Shown: positions 8,633-17,875 of the stretch, in pieces
How positions within the stretch are numbered: position 1 is the first letter of the stretch
Layout of the letters: each line of letters begins with the position of its first letter
Assembly (NCBI GenBank): GCA_030656555.1
Contig: JAUSPN010000005.1
Span: forward strand, 1-51,048
From: Candidatus Desulfaltia sp.
GTDB taxonomy: Bacteria > Desulfobacterota > Desulfobacteria > Desulfobacterales > ETH-SRB1
Direction: 5' to 3'
DNA length: 51,048 nucleotides
Position numbers and translations under genes: made by a program
The notes under the pieces: generated by a model
Seen by the model: only the letters and a program-made list of their open reading frames with translations
What the model was told of the DNA's origin: nothing
Databases searched by the model: none

Positions 8633-9210
8633 AAAAAATACTTTATAATCACAAACCCGGCAACAAGAAGAACGGTAAATACAACTGCCAGCGTATTGAA
8701 ATATTTATCAATAAAACCCTGAATCCCGGAACCAAAACGATATATCAGCCACCCAACCAGGAAAAAACGCATGGAACGGGAAACCAGCGAAGCAATCACA
8801 AATACGGAGAAATCAATGTTCAGAGCTCCAGCGGAAATAGTAAACACCTTGTAGGGAATAGGAGTAAATCCGGCAATACCGATTGCCAGAGCGTCATATT
8901 TCATGTAAAGAGACTGAATATATACAATCTTTTCGGTTAAACCATAAAAGCTTATAATCTTCTCCCCGATGCCGACCATAAACCGCCATCCGATCAAATA
9001 GCCAAGACATCCCCCAAGTACGGAACCTGCCGAACATACCATCGCATAGTAGAACGACCTTTTTGGTATTGACACGGCAAGGGCTATCAGAAGGATATCA
9101 GGAGGTACGGGGAAAAAAGAGGATTCACAAAAAGCGAGAATAAATAATGCCCATGTCCCATATGCTGTTTCCGCCCAGCTGAGAACCCAGGAATAGAGCC
9201 GTCTAAGCAT
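8629..9210 (-). CDS. YqaA-like DedA/VTT-domain membrane protein
   Basis: The 193-residue integral membrane protein belongs to the VTT (SNARE-associated/DedA) superfamily, close to E. coli YqaA. Visible family features are WALFILAFCESSFFPVPPDILLIALAV near the start (the E-x(5)-PP re-entrant loop), SAGSVLGGCLGYLIGW in the middle and GFTPIPYKVFTISAG (the F/G-xxPIPyK motif). DedA-superfamily members are implicated in lipid flipping and envelope homeostasis; YqaA itself is uncharacterised. Its start directly abuts the pcm stop on the same strand, so pcm and this gene form a two-gene operon. The TAA stop overlaps that of nrdJ tail to tail. Confidence 0.87.
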   Translation of the reverse strand: MLRRLYSWVLSWAETAYGTWALFILAFCESSFFPVPPDILLIALAVSIPKRSFYYAMVCSAGSVLGGCLGYLIGWRFMVGIGEKIISFYGLTEKIVYIQSLYMKYDALAIGIAGFTPIPYKVFTISAGALNIDFSVFVIASLVSRSMRFFLVGWLIYRFGSGIQGFIDKYFNTLAVVFTVLLVAGFVIIKYFF

Positions 9211-9870
9211 TTATTGATATCTCCAGCCTTCTTCGCCAAGCAGTTTTACAAACCTGCATCCGCCAAGATTTGTTTTGCGAATACCCTGCTCATCCTTATA
9301 TAGTTTGATCAACTCCTGTGAAAATTGATCTCCGACCGGTATTACCATGCGTCCGCCGATTGCTAATTGTTTTATCAGGCTTTCGGGGATTTCCGGAGCG
9401 CCGGCTGTAACAATAATGGCATCGAATGGACTTTCGGCTTTCCACCCTAAAGTGCCGTCGGAATATCTGGCTACTATATTGTGATAATGAAGCTCGTCAA
9501 AAAGTTTGCGCGCTTTAATAAAAAGCGAGTTTATTCTTTCGATGGTATATACCCTGAATGCAATTTCAGCTAAAATTGCTGTCTGATATCCGGATCCTGT
9601 TCCGATTTCAAGCACCCGGTCATCTTTACCTAATTGCAGAGACTGTGTCATCTCTGCTACGATATATGGTTGTGAAATTGTTTGCTGCTCACCAATGGGA
9701 AGCGGATAATCACCATATGCCTGACACATTAAGGCCTCACTTACAAACAGATGCCTTGGAACCTTGAGCATGGCTGCAATGACATTTATATCTATTATCC
9801 CGCGGGACTCAATCTGCTTGTCGACCATTTGTTCGCGCTTGCGTTCAAATGCAATGGAATCCTTTTTCAT
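9211..9870 (-). CDS. pcm: Protein-L-isoaspartate O-methyltransferase
   Basis: Pcm methylates L-isoaspartyl residues in aged proteins so that they can revert to aspartate. The 219-residue protein has [24 protein letters not shown] (substrate loop), the [12 protein letters not shown] motif, the SAM-binding [15 protein letters not shown] (86-100), DGTLGW and the [15 protein letters not shown] region. Length is typical. GGAAAG lies 5 nt upstream of the ATG. It is followed without spacing by the YqaA-like gene. No other candidate function fits. Confidence 0.94.
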   Translation of the reverse strand: MKKDSIAFERKREQMVDKQIESRGIIDINVIAAMLKVPRHLFVSEALMCQAYGDYPLPIGEQQTISQPYIVAEMTQSLQLGKDDRVLEIGTGSGYQTAILAEIAFRVYTIERINSLFIKARKLFDELHYHNIVARYSDGTLGWKAESPFDAIIVTAGAPEIPESLIKQLAIGGRMVIPVGDQFSQELIKLYKDEQGIRKTNLGGCRFVKLLGEEGWRYQ

Positions 9871-9981
9871 AGCAGCTTTCCTATCAAATCAGCATGGACA
9901 GGTCAAGAATTTAACAAAAAAACCCTTGATTTTTAAGTAAAATGCTACATAATTATTTTTATAATCGTTCATGGTCAACAA

Positions 9982-10002
9982 TTAACGGTTGATCAAAACA
10001 TA
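9982..10002. repeat. Dispersed repeat copy (TAACGGTTGATCAAAACATA)
   Basis: A 21-nt stretch here is identical to 14874-14894 downstream of thrC. It lies in the 187-bp gap between pcm and the K+ channel gene and is attached to a partial GTTCACGGTT-type unit (GTTCATGGTCAAC). No other structure was recognised in this gap. Confidence 0.65.
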
Positions 10003-10057
10003 AAAACATTTGGTTGTTTGAACCCTTGAACAGCTACAAACTCTTTCAGGCTTATTT

Positions 10058-11056
10058 ATGGACAGCGCAAAACATCTTATAATTTCTGTTTTATTGACCT
10101 TCTTAATTGTTGCTATAGGAACAACAGGTTATATGATTATTGAGGGCTGGGATATATTTGATGCCCTATACATGACCGTTATTACAATTACTTCTGTAGG
10201 ATATGGTGAAGTGCATGAAATTGGACAAGCAGGACGGCTGTTTACCCTTTTTTTAATTATTATCGGGATTGGATTTGTTATATATGTGGCGGGCGCCGTA
10301 GTACGGTTCATGCTTGAGGGACAAATAAGGGTTATATTAGGGAGGAGAAGATTGAACAAAAAGATTGATCGGTTAAAAAACCATTATATTGTTTGCGGAT
10401 ACGGACGAATAGGAAGACTTCTTTGTAAAAATATTCAAAAAAAATCCATAGACGTGGTGGTTGTCGAAAAAAACGAAGAATTACGTCAGGTTATGGATGA
10501 AGACGGCGTTCTCTATATATTGGGAGACGCCGCTGACGAAACAACCCTTATCAATGCAGGTATAAAACACGCAAAAAGTCTGATCTCTGTCCTGGGGACG
10601 GACACCGAGAATGTCTTTCTTATTCTGACTGCCAGACAGCTCAAACCGGATCTTTATATAACAGCAAGGGCAAGCAGCGAGGGATCAAAGTCAAAATTGA
10701 GGGCGGCAGGAGCAAACAGTGTGGAATCGCCCTATGAGATTGGAGCGATAAGTATGTCTCAAAGAATACTTCGCCCTACTGTAACGAATTTTCTGGATCA
10801 AGCCTTTGATGATCAACGACAGGATATACACATGGAGGAAATGTCCGTTAGCCCCTCCTCCAGACTGATAAATCTCATGTTAAAGGATTCGGGCATCAGG
10901 CAAAATTATAATCTCATAATAATTGCAATAAAAAATCTTGACGGAGTTATGTTGTTTAACCCTTCTTTTGAGAGCGTCATCAAGGCAGGGGATACACTCA
11001 TCGCGGTAGGAGAGGCTGAAAACCTTAAAAAGCTTGAAAAGGTTTTGAATCCTTAA
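10058..11056 (+). CDS. Potassium channel protein with RCK (TrkA-N/TrkA-C) domains
   Basis: This is a 332-residue two-helix K+ channel subunit. A membrane segment (about 7-28), pore helix and selectivity filter TSVGYGE (45-51), and a second membrane segment (about 60-85) are followed by a cytosolic RCK domain starting IVCGYGRIGR (111-120, Rossmann GxGxxG) and a TrkA-C domain (about 245-330). The layout is that of MthK-type ligand-gated channels, where RCK domains bind Ca2+, Na+ or nucleotides to open the pore. The acidic residue ending beta-2 (VVVVEKNEE) suggests NAD or nucleotide binding. The gene is monocistronic and convergent with the cyclo-ligase gene. Confidence 0.9.
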   Translation: MDSAKHLIISVLLTFLIVAIGTTGYMIIEGWDIFDALYMTVITITSVGYGEVHEIGQAGRLFTLFLIIIGIGFVIYVAGAVVRFMLEGQIRVILGRRRLNKKIDRLKNHYIVCGYGRIGRLLCKNIQKKSIDVVVVEKNEELRQVMDEDGVLYILGDAADETTLINAGIKHAKSLISVLGTDTENVFLILTARQLKPDLYITARASSEGSKSKLRAAGANSVESPYEIGAISMSQRILRPTVTNFLDQAFDDQRQDIHMEEMSVSPSSRLINLMLKDSGIRQNYNLIIIAIKNLDGVMLFNPSFESVIKAGDTLIAVGEAENLKKLEKVLNP

Positions 11057-11057
11057 C

Positions 11058-11645
11058 TTATATTTTATAGATTATCCTATCCTCAGTAATAATGATATCT
11101 ACATGCTTGTCATGGGGCTCAACAGGCACCTGCTTAATCATCTGGCTTTCAAGAGCAAGAGCGACCTTTCTGGTGGTAATCGATAGTTTTGGAATAAGCC
11201 TGTCATAGTAGCCTTCGCCCGATCCTATCCTTCCGCCCTTTTCATCAAGAGCAACCCCCGGAATTATTGCTATATCAATACCGTCAATAGGCATAACTTT
11301 ACAACACTCCGGGTCAGGCTCCAAAACTCCTCTCAGACCAGGTTTCAAATCAGAATCAAGGTTGTCAACCCTCATTAGTTGCATTGTATGCTTTATAATA
11401 TCAAAAGCAGGAAGCACAAGTATCTTATTGGCTTCAAAACATCTTTTTATTATATTGTTCGTAACAACTTCACCGTTTGCATGCATATACAGCAAAACAA
11501 CCTTTGATTCAAGAAAGTTGGCAAATTCAAAAAGCCGTTTTTCTATTCCTCTGGTTTTTTCTATTAATTCACTGTCGGAAAATGCTTTCAGCTTTTTTGC
11601 CATATCTTCACGTATTTCACGTTTTTTTTCTTTAATATCTTCCAT
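11058..11645 (-). CDS. 5-formyltetrahydrofolate cyclo-ligase
   Basis: The enzyme converts 5-formyl-THF plus ATP into 5,10-methenyl-THF, returning folate to the one-carbon pool. The 195-residue protein has the lysine/arginine-rich N-terminus, YMHANGEVVTNNII, the PGVALDEKGGRIGSGEGYYD core with GEGYYDR (143-149) for ATP/substrate binding, and the ALALESQMIKQVPVEPHD ending. A good sigma-70-type promoter lies 48-76 bp upstream of the start. In many bacteria this gene follows 6S RNA; no 6S-like structure is evident here. Its stop is 2 bp from the channel gene stop. Confidence 0.93.
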   Translation of the reverse strand: MEDIKEKKREIREDMAKKLKAFSDSELIEKTRGIEKRLFEFANFLESKVVLLYMHANGEVVTNNIIKRCFEANKILVLPAFDIIKHTMQLMRVDNLDSDLKPGLRGVLEPDPECCKVMPIDGIDIAIIPGVALDEKGGRIGSGEGYYDRLIPKLSITTRKVALALESQMIKQVPVEPHDKHVDIIITEDRIIYKI

Positions 11646-11692
11646 ATGCTTCTCCAGGCATCACAAAATAGTCTTTTAAAAGATGGTTTTTT

Positions 11693-11721
11693 GATATACA
11701 CATATTAACCAATAAAGTCAA
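11693..11721 (-). promoter_or_regulatory. Sigma-70-type promoter for the cyclo-ligase gene
   Basis: On the minus strand TTGACT (-35) and TATATC (-10) are separated by exactly 17 bp, giving a predicted start about 7 bp further on and a leader of about 40 nt before the ATG at 11645. Spacing and both hexamers fit the consensus well. Confidence 0.6.
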
Positions 11722-11767
11722 CCTTCAATAATCATTGACTATATGATCTGTGGGTGATAATTTTAAA

Positions 11768-12050
11768 ACCGTTCACGGTTAACAGTTTACAGTTAACGGT
11801 AAAATGCTTCAGTCGTTGCATATACCATGCACTGCCTCAAATTGAGCTTATTTGTCATTTCGACTGAAGGGAGAAATCTTAAGATTCCTCACATTCGTTC
11901 GGAATGACGGAAACGCAAATTATAACCGTGTCAAGTACAGTAACCAGTAACGAACAACCAGCTCAATAAAAAACGCAGTTTATAACCATGCAAAGTATAG
12001 TTCATTGAAAAAACTGTGAACTGTGAACCGACAACCGTAAACAGTTATAA
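11768..12050. repeat. Cluster of intergenic repeats upstream of serS
   Basis: The 419-bp gap before serS holds three repeat units. At 11768-11800 is GTTCACGGTTAACAGTTTAC followed by AGTTAACGGT. At 11854-11908 is a loopless hairpin running from GTCATTTCGACTGAAGGGAG to TTCGTTCGGAATGAC, both arms nearly complementary over their whole length. At about 12009-12050 is ACTGTGAACTGTGAACCGAC plus AACCGTAAACAGT. No gene or RNA gene was recognised here. Confidence 0.7.
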
Positions 12051-12064
12051 ATATAGTTATCATT

Positions 12065-13339
12065 ATGCTTGAAATCAAGTTTGTAATACAAAATTTTTCA
12101 CAGGTAAAAAAAGCCCTTTTGATGCGAGGCGAAACAGCCGACATTGAAATTTTAAAAGATTATGATTCCACTCGCAAGGCAATTCTACTTGAGATCGAAG
12201 AACTAAGACATCGCCGCAATCTGGTTTCCGGGCAGGTTGCGGACATGAAGAAAACAGGTGAAAACACAGACGACCTGTTTGTTGAAATGCGTGATGTTTC
12301 AAGTAAAATAAAGGAATTAGATAAGACTTTATCCGAAAATGAGGAAAAAATCTATAATATCCTCATGGGCTTGCCGAATATTCCGCATCCGTCGGTTCCT
12401 GCAGGAAAGGATAGTTCCGATAATCCGGTAGTCAGACAATTCGGCAAATGCCATGAGTTTGAATTTAAACCCGCTCCTCACTGGACTTTGGGAGAGAATC
12501 TCGGGATACTGGATTTTGAGAGAGCTGCCAGGATCGCAGGAGCTCGCTTTCCTCTCTCTTACGGAGCAGGCGCAAGGATGGAAAGGGCTCTTATAAATTT
12601 TATGCTTGATATTCACACCACAAAGCACGGTTATAAAGAGGTTCTGCCGCCCTTTATTGTAAATCAAAAAAGCATGACCAATACCGGTCAACTCCCAAAG
12701 TTTAAGGAAGATCTGTTTAAACTTGAGGGGTGGGATTATTTCTTGATTCCTACGGCCGAAGTGCCGGTTACAAATATTCACCAGGATGAAATATTAGACG
12801 AAAATATGCTGCCTATTCTATACGTTGCATATACCCCATGTTTTCGCAGCGAAGCCGGTTCTTATGGAAAGGACACAAGAGGTTTAATAAGACAGCACCA
12901 GTTCAACAAGGTAGAGCTGGTTAAATTTTCCAGGCCCGAAGACTCTTATGATGAGCTCGAAAAACTCTTAAATGACGCTGAAAGCATCTTGAAAAGTCTT
13001 AACATCCCTTATCAGGTTGTTTGTTTGTGTACCGGAGATATGGGCTTTTCGGCGGCAAAGACGTATGATATCGAGGTTTGGATGCCTGCTCAGGGTGTTT
13101 ACCGGGAAATCTCATCCTGCAGTAATTTCGAAAATTTTCAGGCAAGACGGGCTAATATCAGGTTCAGAAGAAAAGGTAAAAAAGGAACTGAACTTGTCCA
13201 TACATTAAACGGATCAGGGCTTGCCATAGGACGAACAGTTGCCGCCATCCTTGAAAATTACCAGCAGCCTGACGGGTCTGTGATTATTCCGGAAGCTTTA
13301 AGGCCATATATGGGTGGAATGGAAAAAATAGAAAAATGA
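12065..13339 (+). CDS. serS: Seryl-tRNA synthetase
   Basis: SerS charges tRNA-Ser (and tRNA-Sec) with serine. The 424-residue protein has the N-terminal helical arm (about 25-105, rich in KxxELxxR heptads) that grips the tRNA long arm, then the class II catalytic core: motif 1 around [13 protein letters not shown], motif 2 [20 protein letters not shown] with QF after it, and motif 3 [10 protein letters not shown]. The serine/zinc-independent pocket TAEVPVTN is present. Length is standard. The ATG lies in a weak ribosome-site context. Its stop overlaps the thrC start (ATGA), so the two are translationally coupled. Confidence 0.96.
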   Translation: MLEIKFVIQNFSQVKKALLMRGETADIEILKDYDSTRKAILLEIEELRHRRNLVSGQVADMKKTGENTDDLFVEMRDVSSKIKELDKTLSENEEKIYNILMGLPNIPHPSVPAGKDSSDNPVVRQFGKCHEFEFKPAPHWTLGENLGILDFERAARIAGARFPLSYGAGARMERALINFMLDIHTTKHGYKEVLPPFIVNQKSMTNTGQLPKFKEDLFKLEGWDYFLIPTAEVPVTNIHQDEILDENMLPILYVAYTPCFRSEAGSYGKDTRGLIRQHQFNKVELVKFSRPEDSYDELEKLLNDAESILKSLNIPYQVVCLCTGDMGFSAAKTYDIEVWMPAQGVYREISSCSNFENFQARRANIRFRRKGKKGTELVHTLNGSGLAIGRTVAAILENYQQPDGSVIIPEALRPYMGGMEKIEK

Positions 13340-14838
13340 AAGTCGAAGATTTTCCAATAGAGATCCGGCCATATATTATTCCCCGCCAGGAAGGCAGGAT
13401 TGTTTACCGCTGTCTTGGCTGCGGCCTTGAATACGGCATTGAGAAGCTTCTTTATACATGCCCGGATTGCGGCCAGGTTCTGCTTATCTATGATCTGCAA
13501 TTTGACCGGTTAAAAAAAATACCCGGAAAATTGTGGCGCAGCATTTTCGATTATCGCAAGATGCTCACGATCCCTGCTCTAAAAGGGATTTATTTGTATC
13601 ATGAATTTATTGGTCCGGCTATGCCTCTTGACTGCGTTATCTATCTTGGCGAGGGGCATACTCCTGTTATAGAAGCCAATTCTTTTTTGCAGGAAAAAGC
13701 GGGCGTTAGATTCTTCTTTAAAAATGACGGCCAGAACCCAAGCGCCTCTTTTAAAGACAGGGGAATGGCGAGCGCTCTGAGCTATATCAATTTTCTTATC
13801 AAAAAGGGGCATGTTTCCGATGTGCTGGCAATTTGTGCTTCCACCGGGGATACATCAGCTTCAGCAGCGCTGTACGCTTCCTTTCTTCAGCCTCATGTCA
13901 AGTCTGCGGTACTCCTTCCGCACAAAAAGGTAACTCCCCAGCAGCTTTCCCAGCCTCTTGGAAGCGGAGCTTCTGTGTTTGAAATCCCGGGCGTATTTGA
14001 CGACTGCATGAAGGTTGTTGAGGCTATGTCGGAAAAATATAATGTAGCTCTTCTAAATTCCAAGAATGCCTGGAGAATACTGGGGCAGGAATCATATTCA
14101 TACGAAATCGCACAGAATTTCGAATATAATATGAAAGATAAAACCATAGTATTGCCGATCGGCAATGCAGGTAATATTACCGCTGTTATAAACGGGTTCC
14201 TGAAATTTTATGAAATCGGTATAATAGACAGCCTGCCGAAAATTATCGGAGTTCAATCAAAACACGCCAACCCTGTTTACCGATACTATCTGGAACCTGA
14301 TCCAAAAAAGCGGAAATTTATTCCAGTAACCGTAAAGCCCAGCGTAGCCCAGGCAGCCATGATCGGAAATCCTGTTTCAATGCCCAGGGTAATATATCTC
14401 GTAGATCTTTATAACCGCCTGGCCGGCAAAAAGAATGTTTTTTTTATAGAGGTTTCAGAGCAGGATATAATGGATTGGCAGCTCGTGGCTAATCGCAACG
14501 GACATATCGCCTGTACCCACGGAGGAGAATCTTTAGCCGGTCTTGTTGAGGCTAAAAAACAGGGAATTGTTAATAACAATGATATTGCCGTTGTGGATTC
14601 AACCGCTCATGCACTGAAATTTTCCGGATTCCAGGAGATGTATTTTGAAAACAGATTCCCTGCGGAATTTGAAATCACTCCTGACCCAAACCTTATAAAC
14701 TCTCCTGTTTTAATACATCCAAAAGATTTAAAAAATGTCCCGGCCCCTGGGAAACCGATAAAAGGGGATGATTTTAAGCAGTTTGTCAAACGTGTATCAG
14801 AAGAAATCGCAACAAGGCTGAATCTAAAATACAGGTAA
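13336..14838 (+). CDS. thrC: Threonine synthase (long form with N-terminal zinc ribbon)
   Basis: ThrC converts O-phosphohomoserine to threonine with pyridoxal phosphate. The 500-residue protein starts with a rubredoxin-like ribbon, C26-x2-C29 and C42-x2-C45, absent from short ThrC forms, then [11 protein letters not shown] and the PLP lysine K140 in [11 protein letters not shown]. The glycine-rich phosphate loop is [26 protein letters not shown] near the C-terminus is characteristic of the threonine-synthase branch. It shares four bases with serS. After the stop comes a repeat cluster, not an obvious terminator. Confidence 0.93.
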   Translation: MKVEDFPIEIRPYIIPRQEGRIVYRCLGCGLEYGIEKLLYTCPDCGQVLLIYDLQFDRLKKIPGKLWRSIFDYRKMLTIPALKGIYLYHEFIGPAMPLDCVIYLGEGHTPVIEANSFLQEKAGVRFFFKNDGQNPSASFKDRGMASALSYINFLIKKGHVSDVLAICASTGDTSASAALYASFLQPHVKSAVLLPHKKVTPQQLSQPLGSGASVFEIPGVFDDCMKVVEAMSEKYNVALLNSKNAWRILGQESYSYEIAQNFEYNMKDKTIVLPIGNAGNITAVINGFLKFYEIGIIDSLPKIIGVQSKHANPVYRYYLEPDPKKRKFIPVTVKPSVAQAAMIGNPVSMPRVIYLVDLYNRLAGKKNVFFIEVSEQDIMDWQLVANRNGHIACTHGGESLAGLVEAKKQGIVNNNDIAVVDSTAHALKFSGFQEMYFENRFPAEFEITPDPNLINSPVLIHPKDLKNVPAPGKPIKGDDFKQFVKRVSEEIATRLNLKYR

Positions 14839-14848
14839 AAAAGGCGTA

Positions 14849-15013
14849 ACCGTTCACGGTTAGCAGTTTACAGTTAACGGTTGATCAAAACATATTAGCC
14901 AGAGGCTGACAAGGATACCCCATTTTATCGAAGCAAGCTTCGAGGAATTTCACCAGTAGAGATTGAAAAAACTGTGAACTGTGAACTGTGAACTGTGAAC
15001 CGTGAACGGTTAC
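14849..15013. repeat. GTTCACGGTT-family repeats between thrC and the LysM gene
   Basis: The first block (14849-14894) reads CGTTCACGGTTAGCAGTTTA, CAGTTAACGG and then TTGATCAAAACATA, the last 21 nt being identical to 9982-10002. The second block (about 14967-15013) is a tandem of four GTGAACTGTGAACTGTGAAC-type units ending CCGTGAACGGTTAC, complementary to the first. Together they form a loose inverted pair enclosing about 70 bp. Confidence 0.75.
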
Positions 15014-15028
15014 AAAAAGGCATAAGGT

Positions 15029-16765
15029 TTGCGAAGACTATTTATTGCAATATTACTAATCTGTATGCCGGCCTCTTATTCCGCAGGCAGCGCTTTACTA
15101 TCTAAAAGTTATCTTGTTCGCTATGATAAAGGCATTGATATATTATGCGATCCTTATGTTGTTCAAAATGGTGACTGGGTCTTTAAGCTCTTCCGCCAAA
15201 AAGGAGAAATCTCCAACAAGGATTTTCCGGAATTCCTGGCTATATTTAAACGTCTAAATCCGCGCATACGTGATGTTGACAGAATACGTCCGGGTCAGCA
15301 CATTCTTATCCCTTTAAAAAAATTAAAAAAGGATTCTCTTCCTGGTCAATCTTCGGGAATCGTTACCATTCCATTTGTAACAATTTCCAACCTGCCTGAT
15401 ATTATCAAACCCTACTCAATCGAACATATTGTGCAAGAGAGTGAGTTTATCTCAAGGCTTATTGCGCGGGGCTATGATACTAAATACGGAACAAAACCAT
15501 ACAACGAGGCGATCAAGCTGTTCATGCTCATCAACCCGGATGTTGTTGATCCAGATCGGATTTATCGTGGCCAGAAAATATATATCCCGGATTCTTCGAT
15601 TCGCAACCAGCCGTGGTATAAATCTCTCTTTGACTCTTCCGATGCCCTAAAACCGTTTATTTCAATTTCAACAGATCAACCTGATAATATATTATCCCCT
15701 TTTACAGCAATTGCTTCAATTTTAGATGCAAAGTTTTTAAATAAAGGCATATACTCTTTCCCAAGGCAAGGAAAAGCCGATTATAAACTCGACCTGTCCA
15801 GTTTCCCTCTAATAGAGCTTAAAGATAAGACAAAAATTCTGCTGGCCCCATCCACAAACAAAGACAAAAAAATAAATGAGCCTGATTTAAATGCAATAAA
15901 ATCATGCTGGAGCAATGTGAAAATTGTTCCGATTGCAAACAAAGTCTTAACAGAGCAGGCACTTGATTCTGTTATGGAGTCGTTTGAAAAGAAAGCGTTT
16001 AAAAACAAAATATCATTTTCTGATCAGGGCATTAAGGTGGAAGTTAGCGGGAAATGGATAATTGAGCAGCCGTATTTTGCCGGCGAAGAGGCAAGCCACC
16101 TTTGTATTACCCCTGTCAATGACCCGGATGAGCGTACCCCCGACTCAATTGTCCGTTATCTGGAACAACACAATATAATAATAAAGGATTTTCTCAAAAA
16201 CTTTACCAAAGATTCTAAAGACACAAAACACAAATCCAAAAGCGCGCAAAAGGAAGATACAGCAAAAGTTTCTGTAACAATAGACTTTTCAGATCATAAA
16301 ACCATTGTCAACAACCTGCTGACGACAATGGGTTATAATTATACGCAAAATGTCGCCATTACATTCCCGTACGCCGGAATCCAAATAAAGGCATTGTCAA
16401 ATCTCATATCAACCAGGGATGGAAAGTCGCTGCTCGTTGATTTTGGAGATATTTATGGCGATGCGGTTCTTTCTATAAAAAAGGCAGGTCTTGGCATAAT
16501 ACAGATAAATAATAAAGATAATGCGCATGAGGTAATAACAAAGATTCTTGATGTATTAGAGGCTTCTTATACAAAGGACCCAACGTTCCTGGCGGCAAAA
16601 AGGCCGGTTGTCTATAATACCTCTTTAGCCATTCCAGGTTATCTGATTTTAAATAAAGAAAAGCATAAAACACTTATTGCAACAGCCACTGTGAATGATG
16701 ATGTAGTTCGGTTTTTAATAAATCAGGATATAAAGGTAATTCAGCCACTAAGGGAAAGTAAATAA
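15029..16765 (+). CDS. Secreted protein with two LysM domains and a large uncharacterised C-terminal part
   Basis: The TTG start is supported by a preceding AAGG and by the signal peptide that follows (MRRLFIAILLICMPASYSAG). The mature protein has two LysM-like modules, about 44-95 (VQNGDWVFKLFRQKG ... NPRIRDVDRIRPGQHILIP) and about 125-185 (ending NPDVVDPDRIYRGQKIYIP), which normally bind peptidoglycan glycan. The remaining about 390 residues include NITFPYAGIQIKAL-like and MGYNYTQNVAITFPY segments that I do not recognise. It is likely periplasmic and attached to the cell wall. Neighbouring TPR lipoprotein and pilus genes suggest an envelope role but do not prove one. Confidence 0.75.
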   Translation: MRRLFIAILLICMPASYSAGSALLSKSYLVRYDKGIDILCDPYVVQNGDWVFKLFRQKGEISNKDFPEFLAIFKRLNPRIRDVDRIRPGQHILIPLKKLKKDSLPGQSSGIVTIPFVTISNLPDIIKPYSIEHIVQESEFISRLIARGYDTKYGTKPYNEAIKLFMLINPDVVDPDRIYRGQKIYIPDSSIRNQPWYKSLFDSSDALKPFISISTDQPDNILSPFTAIASILDAKFLNKGIYSFPRQGKADYKLDLSSFPLIELKDKTKILLAPSTNKDKKINEPDLNAIKSCWSNVKIVPIANKVLTEQALDSVMESFEKKAFKNKISFSDQGIKVEVSGKWIIEQPYFAGEEASHLCITPVNDPDERTPDSIVRYLEQHNIIIKDFLKNFTKDSKDTKHKSKSAQKEDTAKVSVTIDFSDHKTIVNNLLTTMGYNYTQNVAITFPYAGIQIKALSNLISTRDGKSLLVDFGDIYGDAVLSIKKAGLGIIQINNKDNAHEVITKILDVLEASYTKDPTFLAAKRPVVYNTSLAIPGYLILNKEKHKTLIATATVNDDVVRFLINQDIKVIQPLRESK

Positions 16766-16798
16766 TGCAGCAAGGGCAAAAATGAAAAAAATTATATC

Positions 16799-16980
16799 TC
16801 ACCGCAGAGCCGCAAAGGACGCAAAGATTAAGAGTTTTTTTGTTTTCCGTTGAGAGGACGGAAAACAAAAAGAAACGCATTATTAAGATTGTCATTAGAC
16901 GGGTTGGTTTTTTAATTTGTCGCCTCTCACGACAATTTAAAAGAATAAATTTCTCAGCGTCCTCTGCGGCTCTGCGGTGA
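16799..16980. repeat. Composite palindromic element with 24-bp terminal inverted repeats
   Basis: Termini TCACCGCAGAGCCGCAAAGG (16799 on) and its complement at 16957-16980 match over 23 of 24 positions. Inside is a 14-bp hairpin, TTTTTGTTTTCCGT (16837-16850) / ACGGAAAACAAAAA (16858-16871), and a shorter TTGTCG...CGACAA hairpin. The right arm supplies a spurious GTG start in frame with the next gene. Confidence 0.75.
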
Positions 16981-17000
16981 ATAATAAAGGACTTTTAAAT

Positions 17001-17762
17001 ATGAAAATGAAAATAAATAATTTTATGTGGGCAGCATCTATCTTGCTGATATTTTTTCTTGGTTCCTGCGCGGCAAATCTGGAACTAAGAAAAAACCAGG
17101 AAGAAGCTATCAGAAATTTCGGCGAAGCATATATAAGAGAGGGAGATTATACAAAAGCTCTGGGCAAGCTCCTTGAAGCGGAAAAACTATATAGCAAAGA
17201 TCCGCATCTTCAATACGACCTGGGGCTGGTTTATATGGCAAAAGAAAGAATCGACCTTGCGATTCATCACTTTAAAAAGGCCGTGGAAATAAAATCCGAT
17301 TATACTCCTGCAAAAAACTACCTCGGAGTAGCGTATCTTGCACAAAAAAGATGGGATGATGCTATTTCCTGTTTTAAGGAGATCACAGGAGACCTTCTCT
17401 ACGTTACTCCCCACTATCCTCTTTCAAACCTGGGATGGGCGTATTACAATAAAAAAGAATACGATCTTGCGGAAAAGTATTATAAAGACGCGCTTAAGAT
17501 AGAACCAAAGTTTGCAATCGCTTTAAACGGTCTCGGCAAGACATATCTCGCTACAGGAAGAATTTCCAAAGCAATAGCGACCTTTGAAAAAGCAGTAAAA
17601 AATTCTCCGAATTCTGCGGAATTATATTTGGATCTTGCTGATGCTTACAGATTGTCACGGGAATATAAAAAAGCGCTCGACGCTTACAACAAAGTTGTCG
17701 AGATTGCTCCGGACAGTCCCCTTGCTGTTGATGCACAAAAAGAGATAAAGAATTTACACTAA
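17001..17762 (+). CDS. TPR lipoprotein, PilF/PilW-like
   Basis: The 253-residue protein starts MKMKINNFMWAASILLIFFL and has a lipobox LGSC, so it is an exported lipoprotein. About six tetratricopeptide repeats follow (for example YIREGDYTKALGKLLEAEKL, YDLGLVYMAKERIDLAIHHF, NGLGKTYLATGRISKAIATF). Length and layout fit PilF/PilW, the outer-membrane pilotin-like lipoprotein that helps PilQ secretin assembly, and pilQ lies just beyond it, convergently. The GTG at 16977 gives a longer frame but falls inside a repeat arm; the ATG at 17001 has AAAGGA upstream and puts the signal peptide first. The PilF assignment is inference. Confidence 0.72.
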   Translation: MKMKINNFMWAASILLIFFLGSCAANLELRKNQEEAIRNFGEAYIREGDYTKALGKLLEAEKLYSKDPHLQYDLGLVYMAKERIDLAIHHFKKAVEIKSDYTPAKNYLGVAYLAQKRWDDAISCFKEITGDLLYVTPHYPLSNLGWAYYNKKEYDLAEKYYKDALKIEPKFAIALNGLGKTYLATGRISKAIATFEKAVKNSPNSAELYLDLADAYRLSREYKKALDAYNKVVEIAPDSPLAVDAQKEIKNLH

Positions 17763-17775
17763 ACCCCCATTTTTT

Positions 17776-17857
17776 GTCATTGCGAGCGAAGCGAAGCAAT
17801 CTCACAAAGCGCTGATAATCCACGAGATTGCCACGGCACTTTGTGCCTCGCAATGAC
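17776..17857. repeat. CATTGCGAG...CTCGCAATG hairpin repeat
   Basis: GTCATTGCGAG (17776-17786) pairs perfectly with CTCGCAATGAC (17847-17857), and the inner GCAATCTC pairs with GAGATTGC. This GAGCGAAGCGAAGCAATCTC element is a type widely scattered in bacterial genomes. It sits between convergent genes and could act as a bidirectional terminator. Confidence 0.8.
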
Positions 17858-17875
17858 CGAAAACATAACGCAAGA

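Noticed and set aside
11646-12064. Possible 6S RNA upstream of the 5-formyl-THF cyclo-ligase gene
   Set aside because: The gene order suggests it in other bacteria, but only about 40 nt separate the promoter from the start codon and the rest is repeat sequence without the long open-bubble hairpin.
11768-15013. CRISPR array from the many GTTCACGGTT-type repeats
   Set aside because: Units vary, are palindromic or clustered, lack regular spacers and occur in many separate gaps; no cas genes are present.
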